A stretch of 64,000 bases of DNA from Ruminococcus sp. (GCA_029062165.1 JAIDQQ010000023.1:212368-276367), one strand, 5' to 3'. Positions 43,648 to 52,853 are shown, counted from the stretch's first letter. Program-made: numbers and translations. The notes: generated by a model not told the origin, from the letters alone.

Positions 43648-44661
43648 TTAAAGAAGTGTTATACCATTTTCAGCACATTTTGAAATCATATCGTCGCTCC
43701 AGATAGAAGACTGTACTTCACCTATGTGTGCCTTTTCGAGCAGGTACATACAAAGCCTTGACTGTCCGATACCACCGCCGATAGTAAGCGGAAGAGTACC
43801 GTTTGCAATCATCTTGTGATAGTCGTATTGCATTCTGTCTTCCGCACCGGCTTCGGCGAGTTGTTTTGCAAGTGATGTTTCGTCAACACGGATACCCATT
43901 GAGGATATTTCAAGAGCATTGTCAAGAACTTCGTCCCATACGAAAATATCGCCGTTAAGTGACCAGTCGTCATAGTCGGGCGCACGGCCGTCGTGTTTCT
44001 GACCGCTTGCGAGAAGTCCGCCAATCTGCATAATGAAAACGGTCTTGTATTCTTTCGTGATAAGTCTTTCACGTTCTTTCGGAGTTTTGTCGGGGTACAT
44101 ATTTTCGAGTTCCTGTGTGGTTATGAAGAAAACATCTTCGCATACGCTACCGGCGATTACCGGATAACGCAGACCTACTTTTCTTTTCACGAAAGATACA
44201 GCCTTGACAACATTTTTAACGGTTTCCTTGAGGAAATCAATGTTACGCTGTTCACGGGTAATGACTTTTTCCCAGTCCCACTGGTCAACGAAAATCGAGT
44301 GAGTATTATCGGTATCGTCGTCACGGCGGATAGCGTTCATATCGGTATAGATACCCTCACCGGCGTTATAACCGTAACGGTAAAGAGCCATACGCTTCCA
44401 CTTTGCGAGCGACTGGACAACCTCGGCTTCGCAACCGCCGATTTCCTTTATAGTGAAATCGACTTTTCTTTCAACGCCGTTGAGGTCATCATTGATACCG
44501 CTTCCCATACGGACTATAAGCGGTGCGGACACACGGTCAAGAGTAAGGGCGAATGACAACGCCTGTTGAAAAACGTCCTTGATGTACTTGATAGCGTGTT
44601 GAGTTTCCCTTAGTGTGAGGGCTGATTTGTAACCCTCCGGAATATACAGCGATTTTGACAT
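43648..44661 (-). CDS. asnA: Aspartate-ammonia ligase (asparagine synthetase A)
   Basis: A 337-residue class II synthetase-like enzyme making asparagine from aspartate, ammonia and ATP. Typical parts are VSAPLIVRMGSGINDDLNG (split) near residue 45, VQSLAKWKR near 80, SIFVDQWDWEKVI near 120 and LTIGGGIGQSRLCMYLL near 292. The start follows AAAGGAATG. It lies 95 bases behind asnS in a region with a dyad and a TATAAT. Confidence 0.96.
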   Translation of the reverse strand: MSKSLYIPEGYKSALTLRETQHAIKYIKDVFQQALSFALTLDRVSAPLIVRMGSGINDDLNGVERKVDFTIKEIGGCEAEVVQSLAKWKRMALYRYGYNAGEGIYTDMNAIRRDDDTDNTHSIFVDQWDWEKVITREQRNIDFLKETVKNVVKAVSFVKRKVGLRYPVIAGSVCEDVFFITTQELENMYPDKTPKERERLITKEYKTVFIMQIGGLLASGQKHDGRAPDYDDWSLNGDIFVWDEVLDNALEISSMGIRVDETSLAKQLAEAGAEDRMQYDYHKMIANGTLPLTIGGGIGQSRLCMYLLEKAHIGEVQSSIWSDDMISKCAENGITLL

Positions 44662-44689
44662 AAAAAACCATTCCTTTACTGTTTATTTA

Positions 44690-44735
44690 ATCAGGAAACA
44701 GCGTCATTGATGTTTCCTGATGCTGTCATATTATA
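44690..44735 (-). promoter_or_regulatory. Dyad and -10 element between asnS and asnA
   Basis: An 11-pair inverted repeat ATCAGGAAACA/TGTTTCCTGAT (44690-44721) overlaps an alternative 9-pair hairpin ACAGCGTCA/TGATGCTGT (44698-44727). On the - strand TATAAT (44735-44730) lies just upstream, without a good -35. No T run follows. It may be an operator or an mRNA switch for asnA. Confidence 0.45.
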
Positions 44736-44756
44736 TGCGGAGTATCGGGGGAAAAA

Positions 44757-46127
44757 TTATCTGATACTGCCGACTGTACGAGGATAAAGAATAACGTCAC
44801 GGATATTTGACATACCGGTTGTATACATGATAAGTCTTTCAAAGCCGAGACCAAACCCACCATGAGGTACAGAGCCGAATTTTCTTAAATCGAGGTAATC
44901 GGAATATAAATCAAGATTCATGTTGCGGTCATTCATAGCGGTAACGAGTTTGTCGTAATCCGCTTCACGTTCACTGCCACCGATAATCTCGCCAACCCCT
45001 GGTACGAGTAAATCCACAGCGGCTACGGTTTTACCGTCGGGATTCTGTTTCATATAGAAAGACTTTATTTCTTTCGGATAATCCGTTACAAAAACAGCCT
45101 TTTTGAAAACTTTTTCAGAAATATATCTTTCGTGTTCGGTCTGTAAGTCGCAACCCCACTCTACAGGGTAGACAAAATTTTCACCGGATTCCTGTAAAAG
45201 TCTGATAGCTTCTGTATAGGTAACTCTGCCGAAATCGTTTGAAATTAGTTCTTCGAGACGTGCCACAAGACCTTTTTCAAAATGTGCGTCAAAGAATTTC
45301 ATATCGTCCGGACAGGTATCGAGTAATTCACGGATAACGAATTTCAGCATATCTTCGGCGATTTCTATAACGTCATCGAGTTCAGCGAAAGCTACTTCCG
45401 GTTCGATATGCCAGAACTCCGCAAGATGTTTAGGAGTGTTACTGTTTTCAGCACGGAAACTCGGACCGAAAGTATATATTTTACCCATAGCCATAGCAGC
45501 CATTTCGCCTTCAAGCTGTCCGGAAACTGAAAGTCCTGCACGTCTGCCGAAAAAGTCATTGGCGTAGTACTCTTCTTCCGACTTGTATTCAGTCGAATAA
45601 CCGATAGTCGTTACATTGAACATCTCGCCAGCACCCTCACAGTCGCTACCGGTAATAAGCGGAGTATTTACATAAACGTAGTTATTCTGCTGAAAATACT
45701 TGTGAATAGCCGAAGCAAGTACGGAACGTACACGCCATACGGCATTGAAAGTATTGGTGCGTCCACGGAGATGTGGCATTGTACGGAGATATTCCATAGT
45801 ACAGCCCTTTTTCTGTAGGGGGTAATCTTCCGGACAAGTTCCGAGAATCTCTACACCAGTCGGGAGAGCATTTATTTCTACTGTATTGTTACGTCCCTCT
45901 ACAAGTACGCCGGTTACTTTTACGGACGTGCCAACTCTTGCAACTTTGTAATCGGTATCAGCGGATTTATCAACGACTACCTGAATATTTTTCAGGGAAG
46001 TACCGTCGTTTACCTCGATAAATGCGACACTTTTTGAGTTTCTTGAAGTACGCACCCAGCCACAGACAGTAACTTCCTGATTTTCAGCCTTAGTATTGAG
46101 CAGGTTTTTAATATCGGTATGCTTCAT
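44757..46127 (-). CDS. asnS: Asparagine-tRNA ligase
   Basis: A 456-residue class II synthetase that charges tRNA-Asn. The N-terminal OB-fold anticodon domain covers residues 1-110 (VTVCGWVRTSRNSKS, FIEVNDGTSLKNIQ). Motif 2 is near FGPSFRAENSNTPKHLAEF and motif 3 is GGFGLGFERLIMY at the C-terminus. The ATG at 46127 follows AAAGGA; the in-frame ATG at 46145 overlaps that site. Preceded by a T-box leader. Confidence 0.96.
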   Translation of the reverse strand: MKHTDIKNLLNTKAENQEVTVCGWVRTSRNSKSVAFIEVNDGTSLKNIQVVVDKSADTDYKVARVGTSVKVTGVLVEGRNNTVEINALPTGVEILGTCPEDYPLQKKGCTMEYLRTMPHLRGRTNTFNAVWRVRSVLASAIHKYFQQNNYVYVNTPLITGSDCEGAGEMFNVTTIGYSTEYKSEEEYYANDFFGRRAGLSVSGQLEGEMAAMAMGKIYTFGPSFRAENSNTPKHLAEFWHIEPEVAFAELDDVIEIAEDMLKFVIRELLDTCPDDMKFFDAHFEKGLVARLEELISNDFGRVTYTEAIRLLQESGENFVYPVEWGCDLQTEHERYISEKVFKKAVFVTDYPKEIKSFYMKQNPDGKTVAAVDLLVPGVGEIIGGSEREADYDKLVTAMNDRNMNLDLYSDYLDLRKFGSVPHGGFGLGFERLIMYTTGMSNIRDVILYPRTVGSIR

Positions 46128-46147
46128 AAAAATCAATCCTTTCATAA

Positions 46148-46183
46148 AATAAAAAGCCGTCCTGTCGGAAAAAACAGGACGGG
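46148..46183 (-). terminator. T-box-controlled terminator before asnS
   Basis: On the - strand nine-pair stem CCGTCCTGT/ACAGGACGG, then CTTTTTATTTT. Its left arm would be displaced by the antiterminator. Confidence 0.9.
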
Positions 46184-46400
46184 AATAAAAATTCTCGTGG
46201 TACCACCTGAATTACTGTAAAGAAATACAGTCACTCTATACCGTTTAACGCACGGAAAACGTCTCACCTACTTGCCGTATAGCTTTCAGGTCACTGCTCG
46301 GGAGTGTTATTCGCATGGCATCTGATATGCGGATTTCAGCAAATTCCGCACTCTCTGTGAACGCCAGACCATGTTACTTATCTCCGTCAATGCATTTACT
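46148..46400 (-). promoter_or_regulatory. T-box leader of asnS
   Basis: A roughly 250-base leader on the - strand. The conserved T-box element reads CAGGTGGTACCACGAG (46209-46194) just before a terminator. A long Stem I region lies upstream (46380-46270). A candidate Asn specifier AAC is at 46308-46306, followed by a purine. This fills the only long non-coding stretch of the window. Uncharged tRNA-Asn should allow read-through. Confidence 0.92.
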
Positions 46401-46406
46401 GTAGAT

Positions 46407-46435
46407 ATTCTAACATTATTTTCATGAGATGTCAA
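46407..46435 (-). promoter_or_regulatory. Promoter of the asnS T-box leader
   Basis: On the - strand TTGACA, 17-base spacer, TAGAAT. Confidence 0.82.
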
Positions 46436-46458
46436 GTGAAAATAAATAAAAAATTAAT

Positions 46459-47265
46459 TTAACAATATTTTCCGGTAAATTCATTCAGGACTTTTTTAAG
46501 AGTGATGTCAATTCTTGACGAACAGAAGTTCTTTATATATTCGGGAATATTCTTATAAAAAGCCTCCGCTATACCACCGGCGATACAAGCCATAGTATCG
46601 GCATCACCGCCAAGCGATACGGCATTCCGGACAGCACTTTCGTAATCGTGGGAATCAAGAAACGCAACTATCGACGGCGGAACACTGTATAGAGTTTCAC
46701 TGCTGAAACTGTAATCCGGTCTGATGTCATCTGTGGTGTAGTCGAGGTCATATTTGAATTTGTCTGTTATGTATTTTCTTATGGAATCTTTGGATTCGCC
46801 GTTACGAGCCATAAATACAGCCATTGCGACGGCTTGCGTACCGTAAATACCCTCTTTGCAGTTATGAGTATAATAACAGCTTGCCTTCGCCTGTAGGAGT
46901 ACCTGTTCTTCGGAGTTGTAGGCGTAACCTATGGGTACAGCACGCATAGCACCGCCGTTACCGTAACTTCTTTGAATGTTAATTGTACCTTGTTTTTCAG
47001 CCCATTTAGCGAACATCATACCATAACCGGCATACGGAAAATACGAATAGTACTGTTTATAACGTACAGCGTATTCATAACCACGTGATTTTACCTGTAA
47101 AGCTGTTATATCGCTGTCGTTTTCGAGTATGGCTTTACATACGGCGGTAGTCATTACGGTATCATCGGTAAATTCTGACTTGCTATGCAACGGAAAATTA
47201 TAATCCTTAGTTGCATACGCTTCATACCACGAACCTATTATATCTCCGAAAATTGCACCTAACAT
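46459..47265 (-). CDS. ADP-ribosylglycohydrolase family protein
   Basis: A 268-residue all-alpha hydrolase of the ADP-ribosyl-glycohydrolase (DraG/ARH) family. The metal ligands are seen in LGAIFGDIIGSWYE (N-terminus), SEFTDDTVMTTAVC (about residue 31) and VSLGGDADTMACIAGGIAEA (about 216). Such enzymes remove ADP-ribose from proteins or metabolites. The start follows GGAGGTAAA. It ends the long - strand run from secA. Confidence 0.92.
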   Translation of the reverse strand: MLGAIFGDIIGSWYEAYATKDYNFPLHSKSEFTDDTVMTTAVCKAILENDSDITALQVKSRGYEYAVRYKQYYSYFPYAGYGMMFAKWAEKQGTINIQRSYGNGGAMRAVPIGYAYNSEEQVLLQAKASCYYTHNCKEGIYGTQAVAMAVFMARNGESKDSIRKYITDKFKYDLDYTTDDIRPDYSFSSETLYSVPPSIVAFLDSHDYESAVRNAVSLGGDADTMACIAGGIAEAFYKNIPEYIKNFCSSRIDITLKKVLNEFTGKYC

Positions 47266-47280
47266 AGATATTTTACCTCC

Positions 47281-47856
47281 TTATATATTTTTGAAAGTCA
47301 GAATTTTGTCCCTGTAGTATTCGTATTGTTTTTTTCTTAATTCAATTTCTTTATATAATGATTTTATAAGTTCTTCGTTTTTTTCGGAATAATTATCAAG
47401 TATACGGATTATTTCTTTTTGAATTTCAAGAGGTGGAAGCGGAATTACGAGATTTTCAATAACTGTACGTGATAATCTCGGAATACTTGCTTTTCTTACT
47501 TTTGCAAGAATATTCTGTTTATTTTTTAACATGACAAAGTAAAGATAACGGCTGTCAAGAGTTTCAGGACATATGAAATAATAACAATCATCTGCCGCCC
47601 AGAAATTTACAGTACTATATCCGATTTCACCAGCCGCACCTGCTCCGATAATAAAAGTAGTATCAGCGGAACAATTAAATTTTTCGTAATAGCCAAGCGG
47701 TTTTAAACTATTTTGATAAACCGGAATTTCACCATCTTTTTTTAACTGTTTTCTCACTACCCTTATACCTCTTGAAACAGTTGCTATATTACCGATTTTT
47801 ACATATTCCACACCGTCGGGACAAAGTTTATTTATTAAATCATTTAATTTACTCAT
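47281..47856 (-). CDS. Half-size type I restriction specificity subunit (HsdS), orphan
   Basis: A 191-residue single target-recognition-domain HsdS. The N-terminus (LNDLINKLCPDGVEY) is the usual start of one HsdS class; IPVYQNSLKPLGYY and IPLPPLEIQKEIIRILDNY are the recognition core and conserved spacer, followed by a Lys/Glu-rich helix. It differs in sequence from the copies at 10473 and 55811. No methylase or nuclease gene is adjacent. Its start overlaps the hflX stop by 4 bases. Confidence 0.85.
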   Translation of the reverse strand: MSKLNDLINKLCPDGVEYVKIGNIATVSRGIRVVRKQLKKDGEIPVYQNSLKPLGYYEKFNCSADTTFIIGAGAAGEIGYSTVNFWAADDCYYFICPETLDSRYLYFVMLKNKQNILAKVRKASIPRLSRTVIENLVIPLPPLEIQKEIIRILDNYSEKNEELIKSLYKEIELRKKQYEYYRDKILTFKNI

Positions 47857-49100
47857 AGAGAATAATTCTCCGCTTCTTTTATCAGTTTTATATCGACAAG
47901 GGCATCTATGAGAGTACCATTTTCCCGATACTCTTCGGAAAAAACTTTACCGTCGATTCTAATTCTGTTTATGAAAGATGTTTTATCATACGGAATCAGT
48001 AAATTCATACGTCTTGAAGTTTCCGGAAGATTTTTAATGATACATTCAAGTAATCTGTCGAAACCGGTTTGTTCCCTCGCACTTATTAAAACCGTATTGT
48101 CATTTTCAAAAACAGTGTCGGTATAACCGGAAATATCTGCCTTGTTCATGACGTTTATCTGTGGTATGCCGTCACAACCGAGTTCCGACAGTAAAGACCG
48201 TGTGACATCTGCCTGCTGTTCACGTTCAGGGGAAGAAATATCCTGAACGTTCAGAATTATATCCGCACAGGAAGCCTCTTCAAGCGTCGATTTGAAAGCC
48301 TCAACGAGATTATGCGGAAGTCGGCGTATCAGACCTACCGTATCTATCAGCATAATGCTTCTGCCGTCGGGAAGTTCTATAGAACGTGAAGTTATATCGA
48401 GAGTGGCGAAAAGTTTATTTTCAGCGAGTACACCGGCATCAGTAAGAGCATTTAAAAGTGTGGATTTTCCGACGTTTGTATATCCGACTATCGCACAGCA
48501 TAAAACGCCGTCTTTTTTACGTCGGGAGCGTGAAAAATCACGGTGTTTCTTGAGTTCGTCGAGTTCGTTTTCAAGATAAGAAATTCTCTTCCGGATATGA
48601 CGTTTATCTGTTTCGAGTTTTGTTTCACCTGGACCTCTCGTACCGATACCGCCACCAAGTCTTGAAAGTTCCGTACCCATACCAGTCAGGCGAGGAAGTC
48701 TGTATTTTTGTTGTGCGAGTTCCACTTGTAACTTACCCTCTTTAGTCCTTGCACGTTGTGCGAAAATATCGAGTATAAGCGTAGTACGGTCTATTACACG
48801 TACTTCAAGAATTTTTTCTATATTACGTACCTGAACGCCGGTTAATTCGTGGTCAAAAATGACGAGTTCCGCTTCAAGTACTTCGAGTTGTTCTTTGAGT
48901 TCCTCAAGCCGTCCAGAACCCATACAGGTAGCAGGGTCATAGGACTGTTTTTTCTGAATTATTTCACCGACTACTTCGGCATTGGCGGTGCGTGCGAGTT
49001 CGCCGAGTTCCTTTATAGAAACTTCCGCATCAAATTCTCCGGTATCGACGCACGCAAGGACGGTTTTTACCGGTATATCTTCGTTTTTGTTTTCGTACAT
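47853..49100 (-). CDS. hflX: Ribosome-splitting GTPase HflX
   Basis: A 415-residue GTPase that splits stalled 70S ribosomes under stress. The N-terminal HflX domain (GSGRLEELKEQLE, DHELTGVQVRN, LDIFAQRARTKEGKLQVELA) precedes a coiled linker, the G domain with GYTNVGKSTLLNALT (G1), DTVGLIR (G3) and NVMNKAD (G4), and a short C-terminal domain. It follows hslO by 9 bases, so two stress proteins are neighbours. Confidence 0.95.
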   Translation of the reverse strand: MYENKNEDIPVKTVLACVDTGEFDAEVSIKELGELARTANAEVVGEIIQKKQSYDPATCMGSGRLEELKEQLEVLEAELVIFDHELTGVQVRNIEKILEVRVIDRTTLILDIFAQRARTKEGKLQVELAQQKYRLPRLTGMGTELSRLGGGIGTRGPGETKLETDKRHIRKRISYLENELDELKKHRDFSRSRRKKDGVLCCAIVGYTNVGKSTLLNALTDAGVLAENKLFATLDITSRSIELPDGRSIMLIDTVGLIRRLPHNLVEAFKSTLEEASCADIILNVQDISSPEREQQADVTRSLLSELGCDGIPQINVMNKADISGYTDTVFENDNTVLISAREQTGFDRLLECIIKNLPETSRRMNLLIPYDKTSFINRIRIDGKVFSEEYRENGTLIDALVDIKLIKEAENYSL

Positions 49101-49109
49101 AAATTCACC

Positions 49110-49985
49110 TCATTGAATTTCTGCAAGTTTTCTGATTTCCTCCGGAGTGAAAATGTATTCCCTACCGCAGAAATGACAGTTTATAGAAATATCCTTGTTA
49201 TCGTCGGCGATTGAATCGAGTTCCTTTTTACCGAGACTTATTAACACTCTTTCGGTACGTTCACGACTGCAATCGCATTTATAGACCGGTGAAGACTGGT
49301 CAAGGGGTTCAGGATTAAGACCGTCAAGAAGCATATCTGCGATTTCTTCCGGAGTTATACCGTCGGCAAGCATAGCCGATACCGGACGCATTTTATTTAA
49401 ATTTTTTTCGATAATATCTATACATTTTTCGTCGGCGAAAGGCAGTAATTGTACAAGAAATCCACCGGCGGACTTTACGGACAAATCGGGATTGACAAGA
49501 ACACCTAAACTGCATACTGTAGGAATCTGTTCGCTTGTGGCGTAGTAATTGGCTATATCTTCAGCGATTTCACCGGAAACAAGCGGAATAACTCCCACAT
49601 AAGGCTCTTTAAGTCCTAAGTCTTTGACTACCGAAAGAGTACCGTTATGACCTACCGCACCTCCGACATCAAGTTTACCCTGTGCGTTAAGTGGAATTTC
49701 GACTACCGGATTATTTACGTAACTTTTTACATTGCCCATACTGTCGGAAACCGCTACAAGCTGACCTGTCTGACCGTCGCCGTCAATACGGAGTGTCAGA
49801 CTGTCATTCTGACCTTTCAGCATATAACCCATAAGTGAAGCCCCTATAGTAAGCCGTCCTAAACCGGCGGTCACTACAGCGGAAGTCTTATGAATTTTTT
49901 CTATTTCAGAAACTATGTCTTTAGCGTCGAGGACAGAAGCAAATGCTGAACCATCAGCGGTTATGACCCTGTATAATTTACCCAT
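49110..49985 (-). CDS. hslO: Redox-regulated chaperone Hsp33
   Basis: A 291-residue holdase chaperone switched on by oxidation. The C-terminal zinc switch has the CxC (YKCDCSRER, about residue 233) and CxxC (NCHFCG, about 267) pairs. The N-terminal domain shows MGYMLKG, VSDSMGNVKSYVNNP and GHNGTLSVVKD. The GGT of the ribosome site lies in the end of the methyltransferase gene; only one base separates the two. Confidence 0.95.
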   Translation of the reverse strand: MGKLYRVITADGSAFASVLDAKDIVSEIEKIHKTSAVVTAGLGRLTIGASLMGYMLKGQNDSLTLRIDGDGQTGQLVAVSDSMGNVKSYVNNPVVEIPLNAQGKLDVGGAVGHNGTLSVVKDLGLKEPYVGVIPLVSGEIAEDIANYYATSEQIPTVCSLGVLVNPDLSVKSAGGFLVQLLPFADEKCIDIIEKNLNKMRPVSAMLADGITPEEIADMLLDGLNPEPLDQSSPVYKCDCSRERTERVLISLGKKELDSIADDNKDISINCHFCGREYIFTPEEIRKLAEIQ

Positions 49986-49986
49986 T

Positions 49987-50754
49987 TTAACAACCTTCTT
50001 TCATAAGTCTGCACCTTGCAACATAAATTATTCTCTGTGATGTTTCTTCCGGTGCATTGAAAGTATCATCACTATATTTTGCCAGTATCTCGAAATTATT
50101 TTCAGTAAGAAGACTGTCAATAATTTGCGTACTGTAAGCCTTTTCGGAAAAACAGTCCGAACTTCTTGAATAAAGCCCGTTTTCTTCGAGTTCAAAAAAT
50201 TCAAGATTCATTTTGACTTCGTCCGTATCTTTGTTAAGGGAATTTTCCCATATACAGTATAGATTATCGGTTTCGTACGTAAATGTATTATCAGCTAAAA
50301 TATTTCTGTGTTTGTATAACGTGTTAATATCGAATATAAATAAACCGTTATATTCCGAAAACAAAGATACTTTCTGAAAAACATTTCTTATATCTTCAAT
50401 ATCTGAAAGATGATTTATACTGTCTAAAGCACATATAGTAACATCTATAGTACCGAACATATCAATATTACGCATATCCTGACACAGATACTGTATATTA
50501 AGTCCGCTGTCGAATTTCTTATCAAGAGCGATACTTAACATTTCCTGCGAATTGTCAACGCCGATAACGTCGTAACCGATTTTTGCCATTTCTTCGGAGA
50601 TACTACCTGTACCGCAAGCGAGGTCAAGAAGAATATTTCCGTCAGTAGTCTTGAATTTTTTAATTATTTCATTGAAATATTCCGCACGTTTTTTATAGTC
50701 TATATTTGCCGTGAGTTCGTCATAGTAGCGTGCAAAAACACTGTAACCGCTCAT
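49987..50754 (-). CDS. Class I SAM-dependent methyltransferase
   Basis: A 255-residue Rossmann-fold methyltransferase. Motif I is LLDLACGTGSISEEMAK (about residue 43), then VIGVDNSQEML, and CALDSINHL (about 110) as motif IV-like. The N-terminal YSVFARYYDELTANIDYKKR is typical of a small-molecule methylase family. The substrate is unknown. It follows the paralogue array by 13 bases. Confidence 0.88.
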   Translation of the reverse strand: MSGYSVFARYYDELTANIDYKKRAEYFNEIIKKFKTTDGNILLDLACGTGSISEEMAKIGYDVIGVDNSQEMLSIALDKKFDSGLNIQYLCQDMRNIDMFGTIDVTICALDSINHLSDIEDIRNVFQKVSLFSEYNGLFIFDINTLYKHRNILADNTFTYETDNLYCIWENSLNKDTDEVKMNLEFFELEENGLYSRSSDCFSEKAYSTQIIDSLLTENNFEILAKYSDDTFNAPEETSQRIIYVARCRLMKEGC

Positions 50755-50767
50755 TTAATCACCTTCA

Positions 50768-51247
50768 TTAATAAAATATAAGTTCTGATTTGCCCTCAAA
50801 AACAGTATTACATTGAACAGAAAAAGGAAAAACTTTGCTTTCTATATCATCTAAACAATTTATTTTTTTACCCTTGACAATCAAAGATTCTTTTATCAAT
50901 TCTAAAAGTTCATCTTTTTGATTTTTCAAACATTCGGGGATATTAATCTTATCAATCTTCCATTTTAGAGTAATTATTGCTTTCAAATTTATTTCATCTA
51001 TTTCATAATCTACACTATCATGTGCATATATTTCACATACATTTTCTTTCCACAAAAATATAGCTACCATTGGCCATATAATTTCAGGTCTGATAATTAA
51101 TAATCTTGCGTCTTGTTCTTTATCAAAAGTCTGATAAGATAATTTATTTAGTTCAACCTGTTTGTTTGGAAATAAAGGATTTTTAAGATTAAGAAGAGCT
51201 AATTTATCTTTCTCTTGTTCTGTTAATTCACAATTAATAAAAGCCAT
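50768..51247 (-). CDS. Array paralogue 4 (unknown family)
   Basis: A 159-residue AT-rich gene, nearly identical over long stretches to the two genes upstream (FINCELTEQEKDKLALLNL, VELNKLSYQTFDKEQDARL). The protein is soluble with a C-terminal helix-strand pattern. The start is ATG behind GGAGGTGATTTT, where the other two copies have GTG. Family not recognised; the single-domain, tandem pattern resembles immunity proteins. Confidence 0.75.
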   Translation of the reverse strand: MAFINCELTEQEKDKLALLNLKNPLFPNKQVELNKLSYQTFDKEQDARLLIIRPEIIWPMVAIFLWKENVCEIYAHDSVDYEIDEINLKAIITLKWKIDKINIPECLKNQKDELLELIKESLIVKGKKINCLDDIESKVFPFSVQCNTVFEGKSELIFY

Positions 51248-51260
51248 AAAATCACCTCCA

Positions 51261-51734
51261 TTAATAAAATATAAGTTCTAATTTGCCTTCAAAAACAGTG
51301 TTACATTGAACAGAAAAAATTTCGCTTTTTATATCCTCTAAACCATATACTTTTTTAGCCTTGACAATCAAAGATTCTTTTATCAATCTTAAAAGTTCGT
51401 CTTTTTTATTTTTCAAACATTCGGGGATATGAATCTTATCAATCTTCCATTTTATAGTAATTATTACTTTCAAATTTATTTCATCTATTTCATAATCTGC
51501 ACTATCATGTGCATATATTTCACATACATTTTCTTTCCACAAAAATAGAGCTACCATTGACCATATAATTTCATGTCTGATAATTAATAATCTTGCGTCT
51601 TGTTCTTCATCAAAAGTTTGATAAGATAATTTATTTAGTTCAATCTGTTTTTGGGGAAATAAAGGATTTTTAAGATTAAGAAGAGCTAATTTATCTTTCT
51701 CTTGTTCTGTTAATTTACAATTAATAAAAGCCAC
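51261..51734 (-). CDS. Array paralogue 3 (unknown family)
   Basis: A 157-residue copy with GTG start at 51734, behind TGGAGGTGATTTTT. A longer frame from 51749 would translate the ribosome site. It differs from its neighbours in scattered residues (NCKLTEQ, RHEIIWSMVALF) and has lost two residues near FSVQCNTVFEGK. The intergenic sequence is also repeated, so whole gene units were duplicated. Confidence 0.75.
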   Translation of the reverse strand: MAFINCKLTEQEKDKLALLNLKNPLFPQKQIELNKLSYQTFDEEQDARLLIIRHEIIWSMVALFLWKENVCEIYAHDSADYEIDEINLKVIITIKWKIDKIHIPECLKNKKDELLRLIKESLIVKAKKVYGLEDIKSEIFSVQCNTVFEGKLELIFY

Positions 51735-51748
51735 AAAAATCACCTCCA

Positions 51749-52228
51749 TTAATAAAATATAAGTTCTAATTTGCCTTCAAAAACAGTATTACATTGAACA
51801 GAAAAAGGAAAATATTTGCTTTCTATATCCTCCAAACAATGTATTTTTTTACCCCTGACAATCAAAGATTCTTTTATCAATTCTAAAAGTTCATCTTTTT
51901 GATTTTTCAAACATTCGGGTATATTAATCTTATCAATCTTCCATTTTAGAGTAATTATTGCTTTCAAATTTATTTCATCTATTTCATAATCTTCAGTATC
52001 ATGAGCATATATTTCACATACATTTTCTTTCCACAAAAATATAGCTACCATTGGCCATATAATTTCACGTCTGATAATTAATAATCTTGCGTCTTGTTCT
52101 TTATCAAAAGTCTGATAAGATAATTTATTTAGTTCCACCTGTTTTTTTGGAAATAAAGGATTTTTAAGATTAAGAAGAGCTAATTTATCTTTATCTTGTT
52201 CTGTTAATTCACAATTAATAAAAGCCAC
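51749..52228 (-). CDS. Array paralogue 2 (unknown family)
   Basis: A 159-residue copy, GTG start at 52228 behind AAGGTGATTTTT; the ATG at 52243 would read the ribosome site. Its sequence is almost the same as paralogue 4 (ENVCEIYAHD, IITLKWKIDKINIPECL). The wide conservation of WKIDKI and FSVQCNTVFEGK across copies indicates selection. Confidence 0.75.
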   Translation of the reverse strand: MAFINCELTEQDKDKLALLNLKNPLFPKKQVELNKLSYQTFDKEQDARLLIIRREIIWPMVAIFLWKENVCEIYAHDTEDYEIDEINLKAIITLKWKIDKINIPECLKNQKDELLELIKESLIVRGKKIHCLEDIESKYFPFSVQCNTVFEGKLELIFY

Positions 52229-52297
52229 AAAAATCACCTTCATTCTAAGTAATGAGCTGTCTTCCAGTCTTTAATATAGAAATAATCCATAATAATC

Positions 52298-52783
52298 CTA
52301 TTTTTTGCTGTATCCAATATGCAAAAATATACTATTATTTTTAACATATGTTACTGTTGACCTATTACATAAAATAGTTTCCTTTATATCTTTTTCATCA
52401 TGAATAATAAAAAAAGAAAACATTTCTATTATTGCTGATATTAATTCACTTTCATATTCTTTAAAAAATTTTTGAGCAAATATATTATTTATATTCCATC
52501 TTATTATTTTTTTAGTTGTAAGTTTTTCTTCAATAAATTCAATTTTATACGAAATATAAACACTACAATAGTGTTCTTTCCATACAATTGAATAAATTGC
52601 TGGTATATATCCAATCATATTAGATAACTTTAAGAATTGAATTTTTCGAGTTTCGTCAACTACCATATCAAATAATTCAGCAGGATATTCATAACCTCTT
52701 TTTTTATGTGGATGGTTAAACCCATTTTTAGAAATTATTTCATTTTTTTCTTTATCTGTTAATTTACTATAAACAAGAGCCAT
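52298..52783 (-). CDS. Array paralogue 1, divergent (unknown family)
   Basis: A 161-residue protein, first of the array. It shares the pattern MA..YSKLTDKEKNE with the other copies, the IVWKEHYCSVY/LWKENVCEIY segment and the RWNI.../KWKI... segment, so it is a distant paralogue. Strongly AT-rich with Lys, Ile and Asn in excess. The start follows GAGGTGATTTT. It lies behind the secA terminator with no clear promoter. Confidence 0.7.
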   Translation of the reverse strand: MALVYSKLTDKEKNEIISKNGFNHPHKKRGYEYPAELFDMVVDETRKIQFLKLSNMIGYIPAIYSIVWKEHYCSVYISYKIEFIEEKLTTKKIIRWNINNIFAQKFFKEYESELISAIIEMFSFFIIHDEKDIKETILCNRSTVTYVKNNSIFLHIGYSKK

Positions 52784-52825
52784 AAAATCACCTCATATAT
52801 GTTTTGGTTTTAACATTGTCTCCTT

Positions 52826-52853
52826 AAAACAAGGGACGGAAAACCTCCGTCCC
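52826..52853 (-). terminator. Terminator of secA
   Basis: On the - strand stem GGGACGGA/TCCGTCCC with a short loop and TTGTTTT tail. Confidence 0.82.
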
